Part shown: one piece after another, positions 9,185 to 18,420 of the stretch | Position numbering within the stretch: position 1 is the first letter of the stretch | How the letters are laid out: every line of letters starts with the position of its first letter | Source of the DNA: a bacterium | GTDB taxonomy: Bacteria > Actinomycetota > Acidimicrobiia > Acidimicrobiales > Ilumatobacteraceae | NCBI GenBank assembly: GCA_013205145.1 | Contig: JABMMV010000039.1 | Span: 1 to 34,135, forward strand | DNA: 34,135 bases | Direction: 5' to 3' | Notes under the pieces: generated by a model | Database searches by the model: none | The model's input: only the letters and a program-made list of their open reading frames with translations | Told to the model about the DNA's origin: nothing | Program-made: the position numbers and the translations under genes

Positions 9185-11541
9185 CTAAGCTCTCAATTGT
9201 GCACCCAGCTTCGCTGCCGCATCGATGCACTTCTGGCGAGCTGCTGCCACTTCATCGTCGGTGAGGGTTCTGTCGGGGGCCTGAAGCCGAATACGAAAAG
9301 CCAAACTCCGCGCCTCGGCATCGACACCTTTACCTCGATACACGTCGAAAAGATCTACAGCAACAGCGAGAGCGCCCGCCCCTTGACGAACAGCGCGGTG
9401 CACATCGGCCGCGGCAACAGAGTTCTCTACAACGAAAGCAAGATCAACATCACTCGATGGATAACGGCTGACCGCTTTGGCGGCAACAGGCTTTGGCGCT
9501 TCATACAAAACAGTGGTGAGCGACAGTTCTAAACAACTGACGCGTCCGGCAATGCCGTGTTGCTTGAGAACAACTGGCGATATTTCCCCAATAGCCCCAA
9601 TGATGGTCTTTCCACGTCGCAGTGTTGCACTTCGGCCAGGATGAAAACCTGCAGGCGGACTCTTTTGATCTACTTGCGCACCGATGCCTAAAGCATCAAC
9701 GAGCAGATTCCATGACTGCAGAGCAGAGAAATCTTTGTCTGTCGAATCGACCGACATGACGCACAACATCTCTTGCTCATCGGGCAGTGACTCTTTTCCA
9801 CGCGGGTACACATGGCCCACTTCATACAAATGAATATCGTCTACACGATGCGATTGGTTGTAGGCAATTGTTCGCAACAGACCCGGCCGAAGCGAAACAC
9901 GCAATACAGATTCTTCTGCAACTAACGGATTCACTAAAGCCAATTGGGCAGTGTCGTCGATACCAGCAAGTTGTGTTGCCATCGGATCAAGGAATGGGTT
10001 TGGCATTGCTTCACACCAGCCGGCTTCGACCAACACTTCGTGCACAAGACGACGTCTTTGTTGCACTAACGAGAGTCGCCCATGTACCGGAGAATGCGGA
10101 ACAGACTTTCCTAATGCGTCATAGCCGTAGTGGCGCGCTATCTCTTCAATGACATCGACTTCACTGGTGCAATCGGGTCGCCATGAAGGAATTCCTACCG
10201 AAACGTCAGTAGAGCCCTTTTCCTGAAGAACGAAACCAATTGGCGAAATAAGCGCATGCACTTCGGCAGCGCTCAGCGAGATACCAAGAACTCGCGTTAC
10301 TTGAGACAAGCGCAAAGTGATATTTGTGAGAGACAGCGGGCAAGACTCATTGGCAACTACTTGTGGCGCACCACACACCACCATGTCTGGGCATGTCAAT
10401 TGGAGAATTTCAACGAAGCGCGCCGCAGAGTTCTCGGCACCAAAGGGGTCGACTCCCCTTTCAAAACGAGCAGAAGCTTCAGAACGCAAACCGTGGCGTG
10501 CTGCAGATGCCAACACCGTGTCAGCAGGGAACCATGCTGCTTCAAGCACGATTTCGGTAGTAGCAGGCGTTACTTCTGAGTGAAGACCACCCATGACCCC
10601 GCCTAGACCAACTGCAGTATTTTTGCCGTTCGCTATGACAATGTCGGAACTCGCAAGTTCGCGTGTGGCGCCATCGAGCGTGACGATGGTTTCATTTGGC
10701 TCAGCGAATCGAACACGAAACCCTCCGTCAATTGCCGACAGGTCGTACGCGTGAGTTGGTTGATTAAGTTCAAGCATCACGAAGTTCGACGCATCGACCA
10801 CGTTGTTGATAGAGCGCATTCCGCTGCGCGCCAGACGGTCTTGTAGCCACTGCGGAGAAGGACGAACAGAAATGTTTTTTACTACTGTTGCCGTAAAGCG
10901 ACCACATGCATTCAGGTCTTGAATGACAACAGGGACCTCATGGGTATTTGCTGTCGATGGGTTACCGGAACGACTTGCGAGTGCAATATGCAAATGCGCT
11001 GCGAGGTCTCTGGCAACACCTAAATGACCCCAGCAATCGGGTCGGTTGCGGGTGAGGTCGATGTCGAAAATAGTGTCGGTGGTGACTCCAAGGGCGGAGA
11101 AAAGATCGGCGCCTAATGTGAGGTGCTCGGCAAAATAAAAATGCCACCGTGGTCTTCATTCAGTTCCAATTCCTTGGCACTACACAACATGCCTTCGCTG
11201 TCGATACCGAGAATTCCACGCTTCAGTATTTGGCGACCATCGGGCATTGTGGTGCCGAGAGTTGCTAACGGTATTTTGTCGCCAACCGACATGTTGAAAG
11301 CGCCACACCACACATGGAGTTCGTTTGTGCCATCGGTAGTGACATAGACGCGATGAACTTTTTCAGCATCGGGGTGCCGCTCGGTACGCAGCACTTGAGC
11401 AACAACTACGCCCTCTAAGCGCGAGCCAGATTCAATGATTTCTTCTACTGGCATTCCTAAAGAAGTGAGAGCATCGCTGATGTCGGAAACATTGGTTCCG
11501 AAATCGGCAAACTGATTCAGCCACGACAAGAGAATTTTCAT
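9185..11541 (-). CDS. pheT: Phenylalanyl-tRNA synthetase beta subunit, reading frame broken once near 11128
   Basis: N-terminal ORF 11113-11541 (MKILLSWLNQFADFG...tRNA-binding-like domain) and C-terminal ORF (to 9185; FDX-ACB-like end) are collinear parts of PheT. They join as GGIFILP/EHLTLGADLFSALG with a -1 frame change. Confidence 0.9.
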
Positions 11542-12572
11542 GATGGGAACTGCCTCAAGAAGCGAAGGTCATTGGTATACATTTCGCGAATATCTTCAAC
11601 ACCGTGGCGTTCTTTTGCCATGCGATCAATTCCGAAGCCGAAGGCGAAGCCCGACCACTCTTCTGGGTCGAGACCACCCGCACGTATGACGTCGGGGTGC
11701 ACCATTCCGCATCCGCCAAGCTCAATCCATGAACCATTGGCGCGACGAATATCGAACTCTGCACTGGGCTCAGTAAATGGGAAGTAAGAAGGGCGGAGTC
11801 GACTGGTGAAGTCGTCACCGAAAAAGGCTTTGGTGAAAGCTTCAATGGTGCCGGCAAGATCTTTGAACGTGATATTGCGGTCGATGACCAAGCCTTCAAT
11901 TTGATGGAAAACAGGCATATGTGTCGCATCGGGAGTATCTCGACGAAAGACTCGACCTGGCATGACTGCATAAATAGGTGGTGGCCAATTTTGCATCACA
12001 CGAATTTGCACTGGCGACGTGTGAGTACGTAGAACAACACTGCCCGGCTCATCACTTTCTACGAACAATGTGTCCCACATACTGCGCGCAGGATGCGACT
12101 GTGGCATGTTCAAGGCTTCGAAATTGTAGAAGTCGCTCTCTACCTCTGGCCCTTCGGCAATTTGGAAACCAAGACCAATGAAAACGTCTTCGAGACGCTG
12201 AGTGGCCTGAGTAACGAGATGCAAACGCCCTCGTTTCGCCGATGTTGAAATGTGCTCTGTGATATCGACACGTTCACGCAACAATTGTGCAGCCATTTCC
12301 TCGGCTTCGCATTCTGAGCGTTTTGCAGACAGAGCGCTGTCCACACTGGTTTGCGCAGCGTGCAACACCTGGCCTGCTGATTTGCGTTCTTCCACATCAG
12401 CAATGCTGCCCATTGACGATTTGAGCTGGCTAAGAGCCGACTTCTTCCCGACGAGCGAGGGAGTAGCTTGGGCAACTTCTTGAGTTGAGGTAAGTGCGCC
12501 AATGGTTTTCAGCGAAGCGTCGACTACAGCGGCAATTTGCTCAACAAAGGGCACAGATGAAGTCATAGACAA
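11538..12572 (-). CDS. pheS: Phenylalanyl-tRNA synthetase alpha subunit
   Basis: GFQIAEGPEVESDFYNFEALNMPQSHPAR, VFRRDTPDATHMPVFHQIEGL, GFAFGFGIDRMAKERHGV. Confidence 0.97.
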   Translation of the reverse strand: MSMTSSVPFVEQIAAVVDASLKTIGALTSTQEVAQATPSLVGKKSALSQLKSSMGSIADVEERKSAGQVLHAAQTSVDSALSAKRSECEAEEMAAQLLRERVDITEHISTSAKRGRLHLVTQATQRLEDVFIGLGFQIAEGPEVESDFYNFEALNMPQSHPARSMWDTLFVESDEPGSVVLRTHTSPVQIRVMQNWPPPIYAVMPGRVFRRDTPDATHMPVFHQIEGLVIDRNITFKDLAGTIEAFTKAFFGDDFTSRLRPSYFPFTEPSAEFDIRRANGSWIELGGCGMVHPDVIRAGGLDPEEWSGFAFGFGIDRMAKERHGVEDIREMYTNDLRFLRQFPS

Positions 12573-12577
12573 TGACG

Positions 12578-13384
12578 TTAGTGGTCAGAGGCCCGAGAGG
12601 AGTGGTGTTTTCGTTGTCGTGCGACCTCGAAACATAAAACGGTGGTAGCCATTGCCACATTCAGACTTTCCACAGGGCCCTGGTGCGAAATGGTGATCCA
12701 CTGTGAAATAGGCAGGTTGGGAGCAAGTCCAGAAGCTTCGTTGCCCATCACGAGGGCCACCCCTTGCGCCAAGTTCACTTCGTCGTACGCCATGGGGCCG
12801 AGTTTTTCATGTGACGTTGTTCCGAGTAGCGGCCACTTCATGTCGGCAAGTTGCTCTAACGACACCGATAAAAAGAGCGACGAACTAAAGATGGCTCCAG
12901 CCGCAGCTCTCACCACTTTGGGTGAATACGGATCAACAGTGCCCGGGGTAACGACGATGCCACTTGCCCCTGCAGCCACTGCGCTGCGAATCATGGTTCC
13001 GAGATTGCCTGGGTCAGCTACCCGATCGGCAACCAGTATCCATTCGGCCTTCGAGGAATGCTCTGGCGACATCGCTCGCAGAGTGGAGACATCGCCTGCA
13101 TTCATGGCAAAAATAGCAAGGACTTTTTGCGGGGTCACCGTGGTAGACACTCGCTCTAACGTGTTTTGACTGATGAAGTGCACTTCGCCAGCAGATACAC
13201 ATGGCTGCGCACCCTCGCAGACGAACTGCTCAATGAGTTCAAGTCCAGCGTCGATGGCGGCCTGCACCAAAGTGGGCCCTTCAACAACGAAGCACCCCGA
13301 TTCGTAGCGTTCCTTTCGCTCAGAGAGCAATTGGCGTAGCCGACGAACTGGGGTGCTCGTAAAACTTACAAGGGGCTGATTCAG
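12578..13384 (-). CDS. TrmH/SpoU-family rRNA/tRNA 2'-O-methyltransferase
   Basis: FVVEGPTLV, VADRVADPGNLGTMIRSAVAAGASGIV, VMGNEASGL, ESLNVAMATTVLCFE. The N-terminus from a CTG at 13384 restores the usual substrate-binding-domain start; the track ORF begins at a TTG at 13330. Confidence 0.88.
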   Translation of the reverse strand: MNQPLVSFTSTPVRRLRQLLSERKERYESGCFVVEGPTLVQAAIDAGLELIEQFVCEGAQPCVSAGEVHFISQNTLERVSTTVTPQKVLAIFAMNAGDVSTLRAMSPEHSSKAEWILVADRVADPGNLGTMIRSAVAAGASGIVVTPGTVDPYSPKVVRAAAGAIFSSSLFLSVSLEQLADMKWPLLGTTSHEKLGPMAYDEVNLAQGVALVMGNEASGLAPNLPISQWITISHQGPVESLNVAMATTVLCFEVARQRKHHSSRASDH

Positions 13385-13737
13385 CCGAGTGCTGCCTTTG
13401 CGGCTTGCACCAAGCGACCAAATGAGTCGATGTCATGAACTGCCATGTCGGCCAAGATTTTGCGGTCGACTTCAATGTTTGCTGCATTGAGGCCAGCAAT
13501 GAATTGGCTGTAGCTCATGTCGTAGATGCGACAACCAGCGTTGATGCGCTGGATCCAGAGACGACGAAATTCGCCCTTCTTTGCACGGCGGTCGCGGAAG
13601 GCGTACTGCCCTGACTTCATTACCTGCTCATTGGCAGCACGAGCCGAACGACTCTTGTTACCGTAATAACCTTTTGCACGCTCGAGAGTCTGTTTACGAC
13701 TCTTACGAGCATTAACGGCGCGTTTTACGCGGGCCAT
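13381..13737 (-). CDS. rplT: 50S ribosomal protein L20
   Basis: 118 aa; MARVKRAVNARKSRKQTLERAKGYYGNKSR...LWIQRINAGCR. Confidence 0.98.
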   Translation of the reverse strand: MARVKRAVNARKSRKQTLERAKGYYGNKSRSARAANEQVMKSGQYAFRDRRAKKGEFRRLWIQRINAGCRIYDMSYSQFIAGLNAANIEVDRKILADMAVHDIDSFGRLVQAAKAALG

Positions 13738-13788
13738 AGTGGTTCTCCTTTAACTTTCTTTAAACAACTTGTTGACAACGGTGGATGA

Positions 13789-13986
13789 TTATCTTTCGGC
13801 GAGGAGGCGCTTAATGCGCTTCACATCACCTGAGTGCACATCGACGGTTCCGGCTAATGCACGCGTGCGCTTTGATGACTTTTTCTCGAACAAGTGCTGA
13901 CGCATGGCTTGCTGGCGACGCAACTTGCCTGTACCTGTTTTACGAAACCGCTTTGACGCTGTTTTGCTAGTTTTCATTTTCGGCAT
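13789..13986 (-). CDS. rpmI: 50S ribosomal protein L35
   Basis: [44 protein letters not shown]. Start at 13986, not the 14010 upstream Met in the track. Confidence 0.97.
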   Translation of the reverse strand: MPKMKTSKTASKRFRKTGTGKLRRQQAMRQHLFEKKSSKRTRALAGTVDVHSGDVKRIKRLLAER

Positions 13987-14638
13987 GTACTTCTCCTGAC
14001 TCGGTAACACTTACTTCAACTTCTGGTGTAATTGCCGCTGGTACTGGTACCGCTTCGGCAATTACTTTTGGCTTCTCTGAAGGTTTAACAGCAGGTTTTT
14101 CGTCTGCCTTTTTCACTACTTTTTTGTCTGAAGATAACACCATGGTCATATTTCGCCCTTCGAGTCGGGCTTGGGTTTCCACTCGGACTCCCTCACCTAA
14201 CTGTTCAATGACATTGTCGAGCAAACGGGACCCCAACTCAGGATGAGCCATTTCGCGGCCCCTGAATTGCAAAGTGACTTTCACTTTGTGTCCGTCTTCT
14301 AAAAAGTCATGCATGTGACGCACCTTGGTATCGAAGTCGCCCTTACCAATTTTCGGGCGAAGCTTCACTTCCTTGATGGTGACCTGCGTGGTCTTTTTTC
14401 TCGACTCTTTTGCCTTTTGTGCTTCTTCGTAGCGGAACTTTCCGTAGTCCATAATGCGACATACAGGCGGAACTGCTAGCGGTGCAACCTCAACTAAGTC
14501 GAGGTCGGACTGCTTGGCAAGTTCGAGAGCTTCCGGAAGGTTTTTGATTCCCAACTGGTTGCCTTGTGCGTCGATGAGACGTACTTCTCGTGCCCGAATG
14601 CGATCGTTGTACCGTGGTTCGTTCGTCGCCGTAGCTAT
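13967..14638 (-). CDS. infC: Translation initiation factor IF-3, AUA start
   Basis: Full N-terminus (I)[41 protein letters not shown] begins at ATA (14638-14636). AGGAG lies at 14652-14648 and an in-frame TGA just upstream. Confidence 0.9.
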   Translation of the reverse strand: MATATNEPRYNDRIRAREVRLIDAQGNQLGIKNLPEALELAKQSDLDLVEVAPLAVPPVCRIMDYGKFRYEEAQKAKESRKKTTQVTIKEVKLRPKIGKGDFDTKVRHMHDFLEDGHKVKVTLQFRGREMAHPELGSRLLDNVIEQLGEGVRVETQARLEGRNMTMVLSSDKKVVKKADEKPAVKPSEKPKVIAEAVPVPAAITPEVEVSVTESGEVHAENEN

Positions 14639-14709
14639 GGCCGTTCACTCCTGTGCAAGTGGCTCTCCCTTTCGATTGCCCAATAAACCTGGATAACCGT
14701 TAAAAGGGG

Positions 14710-14741
14710 CACGCGAGGTCGCGCAGCACGCAACGCGTGCA
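14710..14741 (-). promoter_or_regulatory. infC leader inverted repeats with alternative pairings (possible attenuator)
   Basis: Minus strand GCACGC-GTT-GCGTGC (14741-14727) and CGCGA-CC-TCGCG (14724-14713). GCACGCG (14741-14735) can instead pair with CGCGTGC (14716-14710); CCCCTTTT follows. Confidence 0.4.
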
Positions 14742-14876
14742 ACGGGACCCAGACGCACTCCCGCTAACGGGGTGGCTGGGTGGGGCGAACCCACTTTTGC
14801 CGATGTATTGCTGGAAAGACTACCGCCAAAATGCTGCCTTCAACCGCTTTTGCCATGTACCGTCACCTGCGTGAAT

Positions 14877-15221
14877 ATGCCTAACGACAGTGAAATCCCC
14901 CAAGAATCTGAAATCGACTTAGCTGAAGCAGCCGAAGCCCTAGCCGAGACCCGCCAACGCCTCGCCGAGGTTCCTGCCGAGATCGTTGTGGTGAACCACG
15001 TGATGGGCCTATATGAACTCGCCGCCATTCACTTGTCTGCTCAACCGCCTCGCCTCTTTGAAGCGGCTCTCGCCATCGACTCGGTGGCGTGCTTGGTGGA
15101 GGGTCTTGAAGGACGCCTTGGTGATGAGGAAGCAACTTTGAAGCTAGCGCTAGACAATATTCGTATTGCCTTTGTACAAATTAAAGATGCGCTATTGAAC
15201 GATGAAGAGGAAATGACTTAG
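14877..15221 (+). CDS. DUF1844-like small acidic protein, divergent to infC
   Basis: MPNDSEIPQESEIDLAEAAEALAETRQ...VVNHVMGLYELAAIHLS...DNIRIAFVQIKDAL; location next to infC supports the call. Confidence 0.6.
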   Translation: MPNDSEIPQESEIDLAEAAEALAETRQRLAEVPAEIVVVNHVMGLYELAAIHLSAQPPRLFEAALAIDSVACLVEGLEGRLGDEEATLKLALDNIRIAFVQIKDALLNDEEEMT

Positions 15222-15460
15222 TTGTTTTTCTGAATATTCCATGCTTCTGACTTATTGAAACGCATGACAATTTCAAAAAGCACCTTTTGCCCCAACGTGA
15301 TTTCGCGCGAACCGTCAGCAATAGCGATGCAATGAAAGAGATAACGATTGCCATCGGCCGAGTCGATGTAACCAAGACCTGCCGGAGAATCAAACTCAGC
15401 AACGAGACCAATATGAACGCCTTCCACAAAAGGTGCATCGGTTGCGGCAAAGGTTCCCAT
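15218..15460 (-). CDS. Cold-shock-domain-like small protein
   Basis: 80 aa; AEFDSPAGLGYIDSADGNRYLFHCIAIADGSREITLGQKVLFEIV resembles the CSD OB-fold pattern; starts 3 nt after the hisG stop. Confidence 0.65.
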   Translation of the reverse strand: MGTFAATDAPFVEGVHIGLVAEFDSPAGLGYIDSADGNRYLFHCIAIADGSREITLGQKVLFEIVMRFNKSEAWNIQKNN

Positions 15461-15463
15461 GAA

Positions 15464-16336
15464 TTAATGAATAATTTTAGAGATGGGGATTTCAAGAATG
15501 TCGCTGGCCCCAGCATCTTTGAGAGCAGGTATGACCGTGTTGATAGTGCGCTTTTGTACCACAGACTCGATGGCGTAGTCGCCAGATGCCAAGCGACTCA
15601 CCGTTGGCGACTTGGCTGATGGCAATACTTTCAAAACTTTTTCAAAGCATGCTTCACTCACGTTGAGCTTGACCAGGACTTGCCCACGCGCTTCCAAGGT
15701 TCCAAGGAGCAAGGTGTGGAGTTGCTCCATTGCGTGACGCTTTTCTGGGTTCGCCCACGCAGCTGGGTGAGCAATGAGCTCTGTGTAACTAGTGAGAATG
15801 GTGTCGATAATACGCAGCCCAGCAGCACGTAGTGCCCGACCGGTTTCCGTAATGTCAACAACACAGTCTGCGATATCGGGAATTTTCGCTTCACTTGCTC
15901 CATACGACAACCGAACATCGGCCTGTATTCCTTTGGCGGCAAAATAACGCTTGGTCATTTCAGGATATTCACTGGCCACCCGCACGCCTGCGGGTAAGTC
16001 TTCGGTGCGTTGAACTGCAGAATTTCCATCGACAGCAACCACTACGCGAACTGGATTGTTTGTTGCTTTTGAATATTGCAACTCGCCCAAACTATGAACG
16101 GCGCTACTTGTTTCTTCCACCCAGTCGCGACCTGTAATGCCAAGGTCAAAGAGGCCTTCAGCGACATACACGGGAATTTCTTGAGGACGCAAGATACGCA
16201 CTTCAACTACCCGTGGGTCGTCGATAGATGCGCGGTAATCAACCGATGACGAACGAATGACGGTGAGATCGGCAGCCTCAAAGAGTTCGAGGGTAGCTTT
16301 TTCTAATGAACCTTTAGGCAAGACGAGGCGAAGCAC
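15464..16336 (-). CDS. hisG: ATP phosphoribosyltransferase (long form)
   Basis: MLRLVLPKGSLEKATLELFEAADL, DLGITGRDWVEE, DCVVDITETGRALRAAGLRI; C-terminal regulatory domain present. Confidence 0.96.
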   Translation of the reverse strand: MLRLVLPKGSLEKATLELFEAADLTVIRSSSVDYRASIDDPRVVEVRILRPQEIPVYVAEGLFDLGITGRDWVEETSSAVHSLGELQYSKATNNPVRVVVAVDGNSAVQRTEDLPAGVRVASEYPEMTKRYFAAKGIQADVRLSYGASEAKIPDIADCVVDITETGRALRAAGLRIIDTILTSYTELIAHPAAWANPEKRHAMEQLHTLLLGTLEARGQVLVKLNVSEACFEKVLKVLPSAKSPTVSRLASGDYAIESVVQKRTINTVIPALKDAGASDILEIPISKIIH

Positions 16337-16384
16337 CCTTGCATCTTAGGAGAACACGTTATGGATGCCTCGGGATTATTGCCC

Positions 16385-16861
16385 TCAGTGCTGCGTTGGG
16401 GTCTCACACAGCAATGCAAGAGCATGTGGAAGCACATCAATAATGGCGCCGAGCTGCTCAACACAGCCTTTGGGGCTACCAGGCGTTGTTACCACGATGC
16501 ACTGCCCCACTACTCCAGCAACTCCTCGCGAGAGTCGCCCTAGCGGGTTGACTGCCCGCATTGCTTCTGACAAACCAGGAGCAAGTCGCTGAATAATTCG
16601 TACAGCACCTTCCGGAGTTTCATCGCGGGGAGAAAACCCCGTGCCACCCGTGGAGACCACAAGACCAGAGAATTCACTGGTCATCGTCAGGAGTTGTGCG
16701 AACACCGTTTCTTCCCCATCGGCACACAGGGCATGCTCGACCACCACAAACCCATGCTCTTCGAGAAACGCAACCAGTGCTCGACCAGAGAGATCTTCAC
16801 GATGACCCGTTGATACTCCATCGCTGACTGTGAGAACTTTTGCCTGCCACGCGGTGGTCAT
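16385..16861 (-). CDS. mog: MoaB/Mog-family molybdopterin adenylyltransferase-like protein
   Basis: VLTVSDGVSTGHREDLSG, VVSTGGTGFSPRDETPEG, TTPGSPKGCVEQL. Confidence 0.85.
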   Translation of the reverse strand: MTTAWQAKVLTVSDGVSTGHREDLSGRALVAFLEEHGFVVVEHALCADGEETVFAQLLTMTSEFSGLVVSTGGTGFSPRDETPEGAVRIIQRLAPGLSEAMRAVNPLGRLSRGVAGVVGQCIVVTTPGSPKGCVEQLGAIIDVLPHALALLCETPTQH

Positions 16862-17832
16862 GTTGCATCCTTATGTGTAAAAGAAGAGAGAAACTCAAAT
16901 TGATCGCCGACGGCCACTCGTAACCCATTTGCCCAGTCTCTGGCCAGCATGGGTTTTTTGCTTTCTGCTTGCACATGCACAACAAGTAGATAGCCATCTA
17001 CTGTACGCACCATCATTCCGTCTTTTCGTACTTCCGTTACTGCGCCAATAGCAAAACTGTTGTTCGCAATATTGTCTGATACAGATTCGTGCACACGGGC
17101 ATCGAGAACCTTGACGCGTTGATTTCTGAAATTCGTAAAGGCGCCACCCACACGCACGCGTCGCTCAGCATTTTTTGCCGGCTCGTTCCAATTGATTTGC
17201 AATTCAAACGGAGAAATCTTTTCCGCATGTACTGGTTCACCAACTTGTGCTGTTGGCTGAGGAAAACCATGACTCAACATGTGCGCTAGCTGCTGCGCCC
17301 CTACCACTCCGAGTCGTGTACGCAATTCATCTGCGCTCTCGTGAGTAAGTATTTGTACTTCTTCGACTGCGTAAACGCCACCTGTATCGAGACCCTCTTC
17401 TATTTGCATAATGCTCGAACCAGTTTTTGCGTCACCAGTTAGAATTGCGCGTTCAACAGGTGCAGCACCACGCCAACGCGGCAACAAGGAAAAATGCAGG
17501 TTGACAAGCGGAATCAGAGAGATGAGCGGCTCTTTCAAGATGCGCCCATAGGCAACCACAACGCCGGTAACGCCTGTGAGAGAGTCTCGATTTTGGAGCT
17601 CTGCCACCACTGCATCGATGGAATCGAAACATGGAATATTGAAATGGGATGCTGTGGCCTTTACAGGAGAAGGCGAGGTATCAGAGCCGCGACCACGCCG
17701 TTTGTCGGGACGCGTAACAACTGCTTCAACGAGTATTCCGCTCTCGATGAGCGATGTGAGCACTTCGCTCGATATTTCTGGAGTACCAAAAAAGATAACG
17801 CGTTCAGTAGGCCCAGAAGGCGCGGGTACCAG
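16858..17832 (-). CDS. fmt: Methionyl-tRNA formyltransferase (non-canonical start likely)
   Basis: NLHFSLLPRWRGAAPVERAIL, LDTGG. Upstream in-frame sequence ERVIFFGTPEISSEV is the canonical N-terminus but has no ATG/GTG/TTG ahead of it; CTG at 17832 is one candidate. Confidence 0.92.
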   Translation of the reverse strand: MVPAPSGPTERVIFFGTPEISSEVLTSLIESGILVEAVVTRPDKRRGRGSDTSPSPVKATASHFNIPCFDSIDAVVAELQNRDSLTGVTGVVVAYGRILKEPLISLIPLVNLHFSLLPRWRGAAPVERAILTGDAKTGSSIMQIEEGLDTGGVYAVEEVQILTHESADELRTRLGVVGAQQLAHMLSHGFPQPTAQVGEPVHAEKISPFELQINWNEPAKNAERRVRVGGAFTNFRNQRVKVLDARVHESVSDNIANNSFAIGAVTEVRKDGMMVRTVDGYLLVVHVQAESKKPMLARDWANGLRVAVGDQFEFLSSFTHKDAT

Positions 17833-17849
17833 TAGCGATGCGATATTTC

Positions 17850-18401
17850 CTACTTCAGTTTGATGACCTTGGGCTCTTGGCTCTTCATTTTCTCTCGAGC
17901 CCCAGAGGGGTCGTCGAGTGCTTCTGTTAAGCGACGGTATTCCGCTAGAGCTTCGGTTCGCTGATCTGGAGTCATGCGTTCAAACATCAAGACGCCATTC
18001 AAGTGGTCAAGTTCATGTTGAAAGAGTCGCGCCAAGAGTTCGTCGGCCTCTACCGAAACTTCTTCACCATCAATATTGATGCCTTTGAGAAGAATTTCTT
18101 TAGGCCGAACCATCTCGACATAGAGACCGGGAATAGACAGGCAGCCTTCTTCGTACACCCATTCGCCGCTTGACTCGACCACGACCGGATTAATGAGCAC
18201 CTCTGCCCCGTCACCAATGTCGTAGACGAAGAGTTGTTTTTGAACACCAATTTGAGGAGCTGCCAAGCCAATGCCCGGCGCGTCGTACATGATGTCGAGC
18301 ATTGCATCGGTGAGGCGCACCAACTTGTCGTCGATATTTTCAATTACAAGCGATTGCGACTTCAATACCGGATCGCCATATGTCCTGATTTCGTATCCCA
18401 C
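17850..18401 (-). CDS. def: Peptide deformylase
   Basis: GIGLAAPQIGV, EGCLSIPG, QHELDHLNG. GTG start. Confidence 0.96.
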   Translation of the reverse strand: MGYEIRTYGDPVLKSQSLVIENIDDKLVRLTDAMLDIMYDAPGIGLAAPQIGVQKQLFVYDIGDGAEVLINPVVVESSGEWVYEEGCLSIPGLYVEMVRPKEILLKGINIDGEEVSVEADELLARLFQHELDHLNGVLMFERMTPDQRTEALAEYRRLTEALDDPSGAREKMKSQEPKVIKLK

Positions 18402-18420
18402 ACCTGCAAGGCTATCTACG

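Noticed and set aside
10962-11159. 65-aa minus-strand ORF spanning the pheT frame break
   Set aside because: Third-frame translation (KTTVAFLFCRAPHIRRR...) has no PheT similarity; the true continuation is the frame giving EHLTLGADLFSALG.
12642-13169. 175-aa plus-strand ORF
   Set aside because: Antisense to the TrmH-family methyltransferase; composition follows the coding strand.
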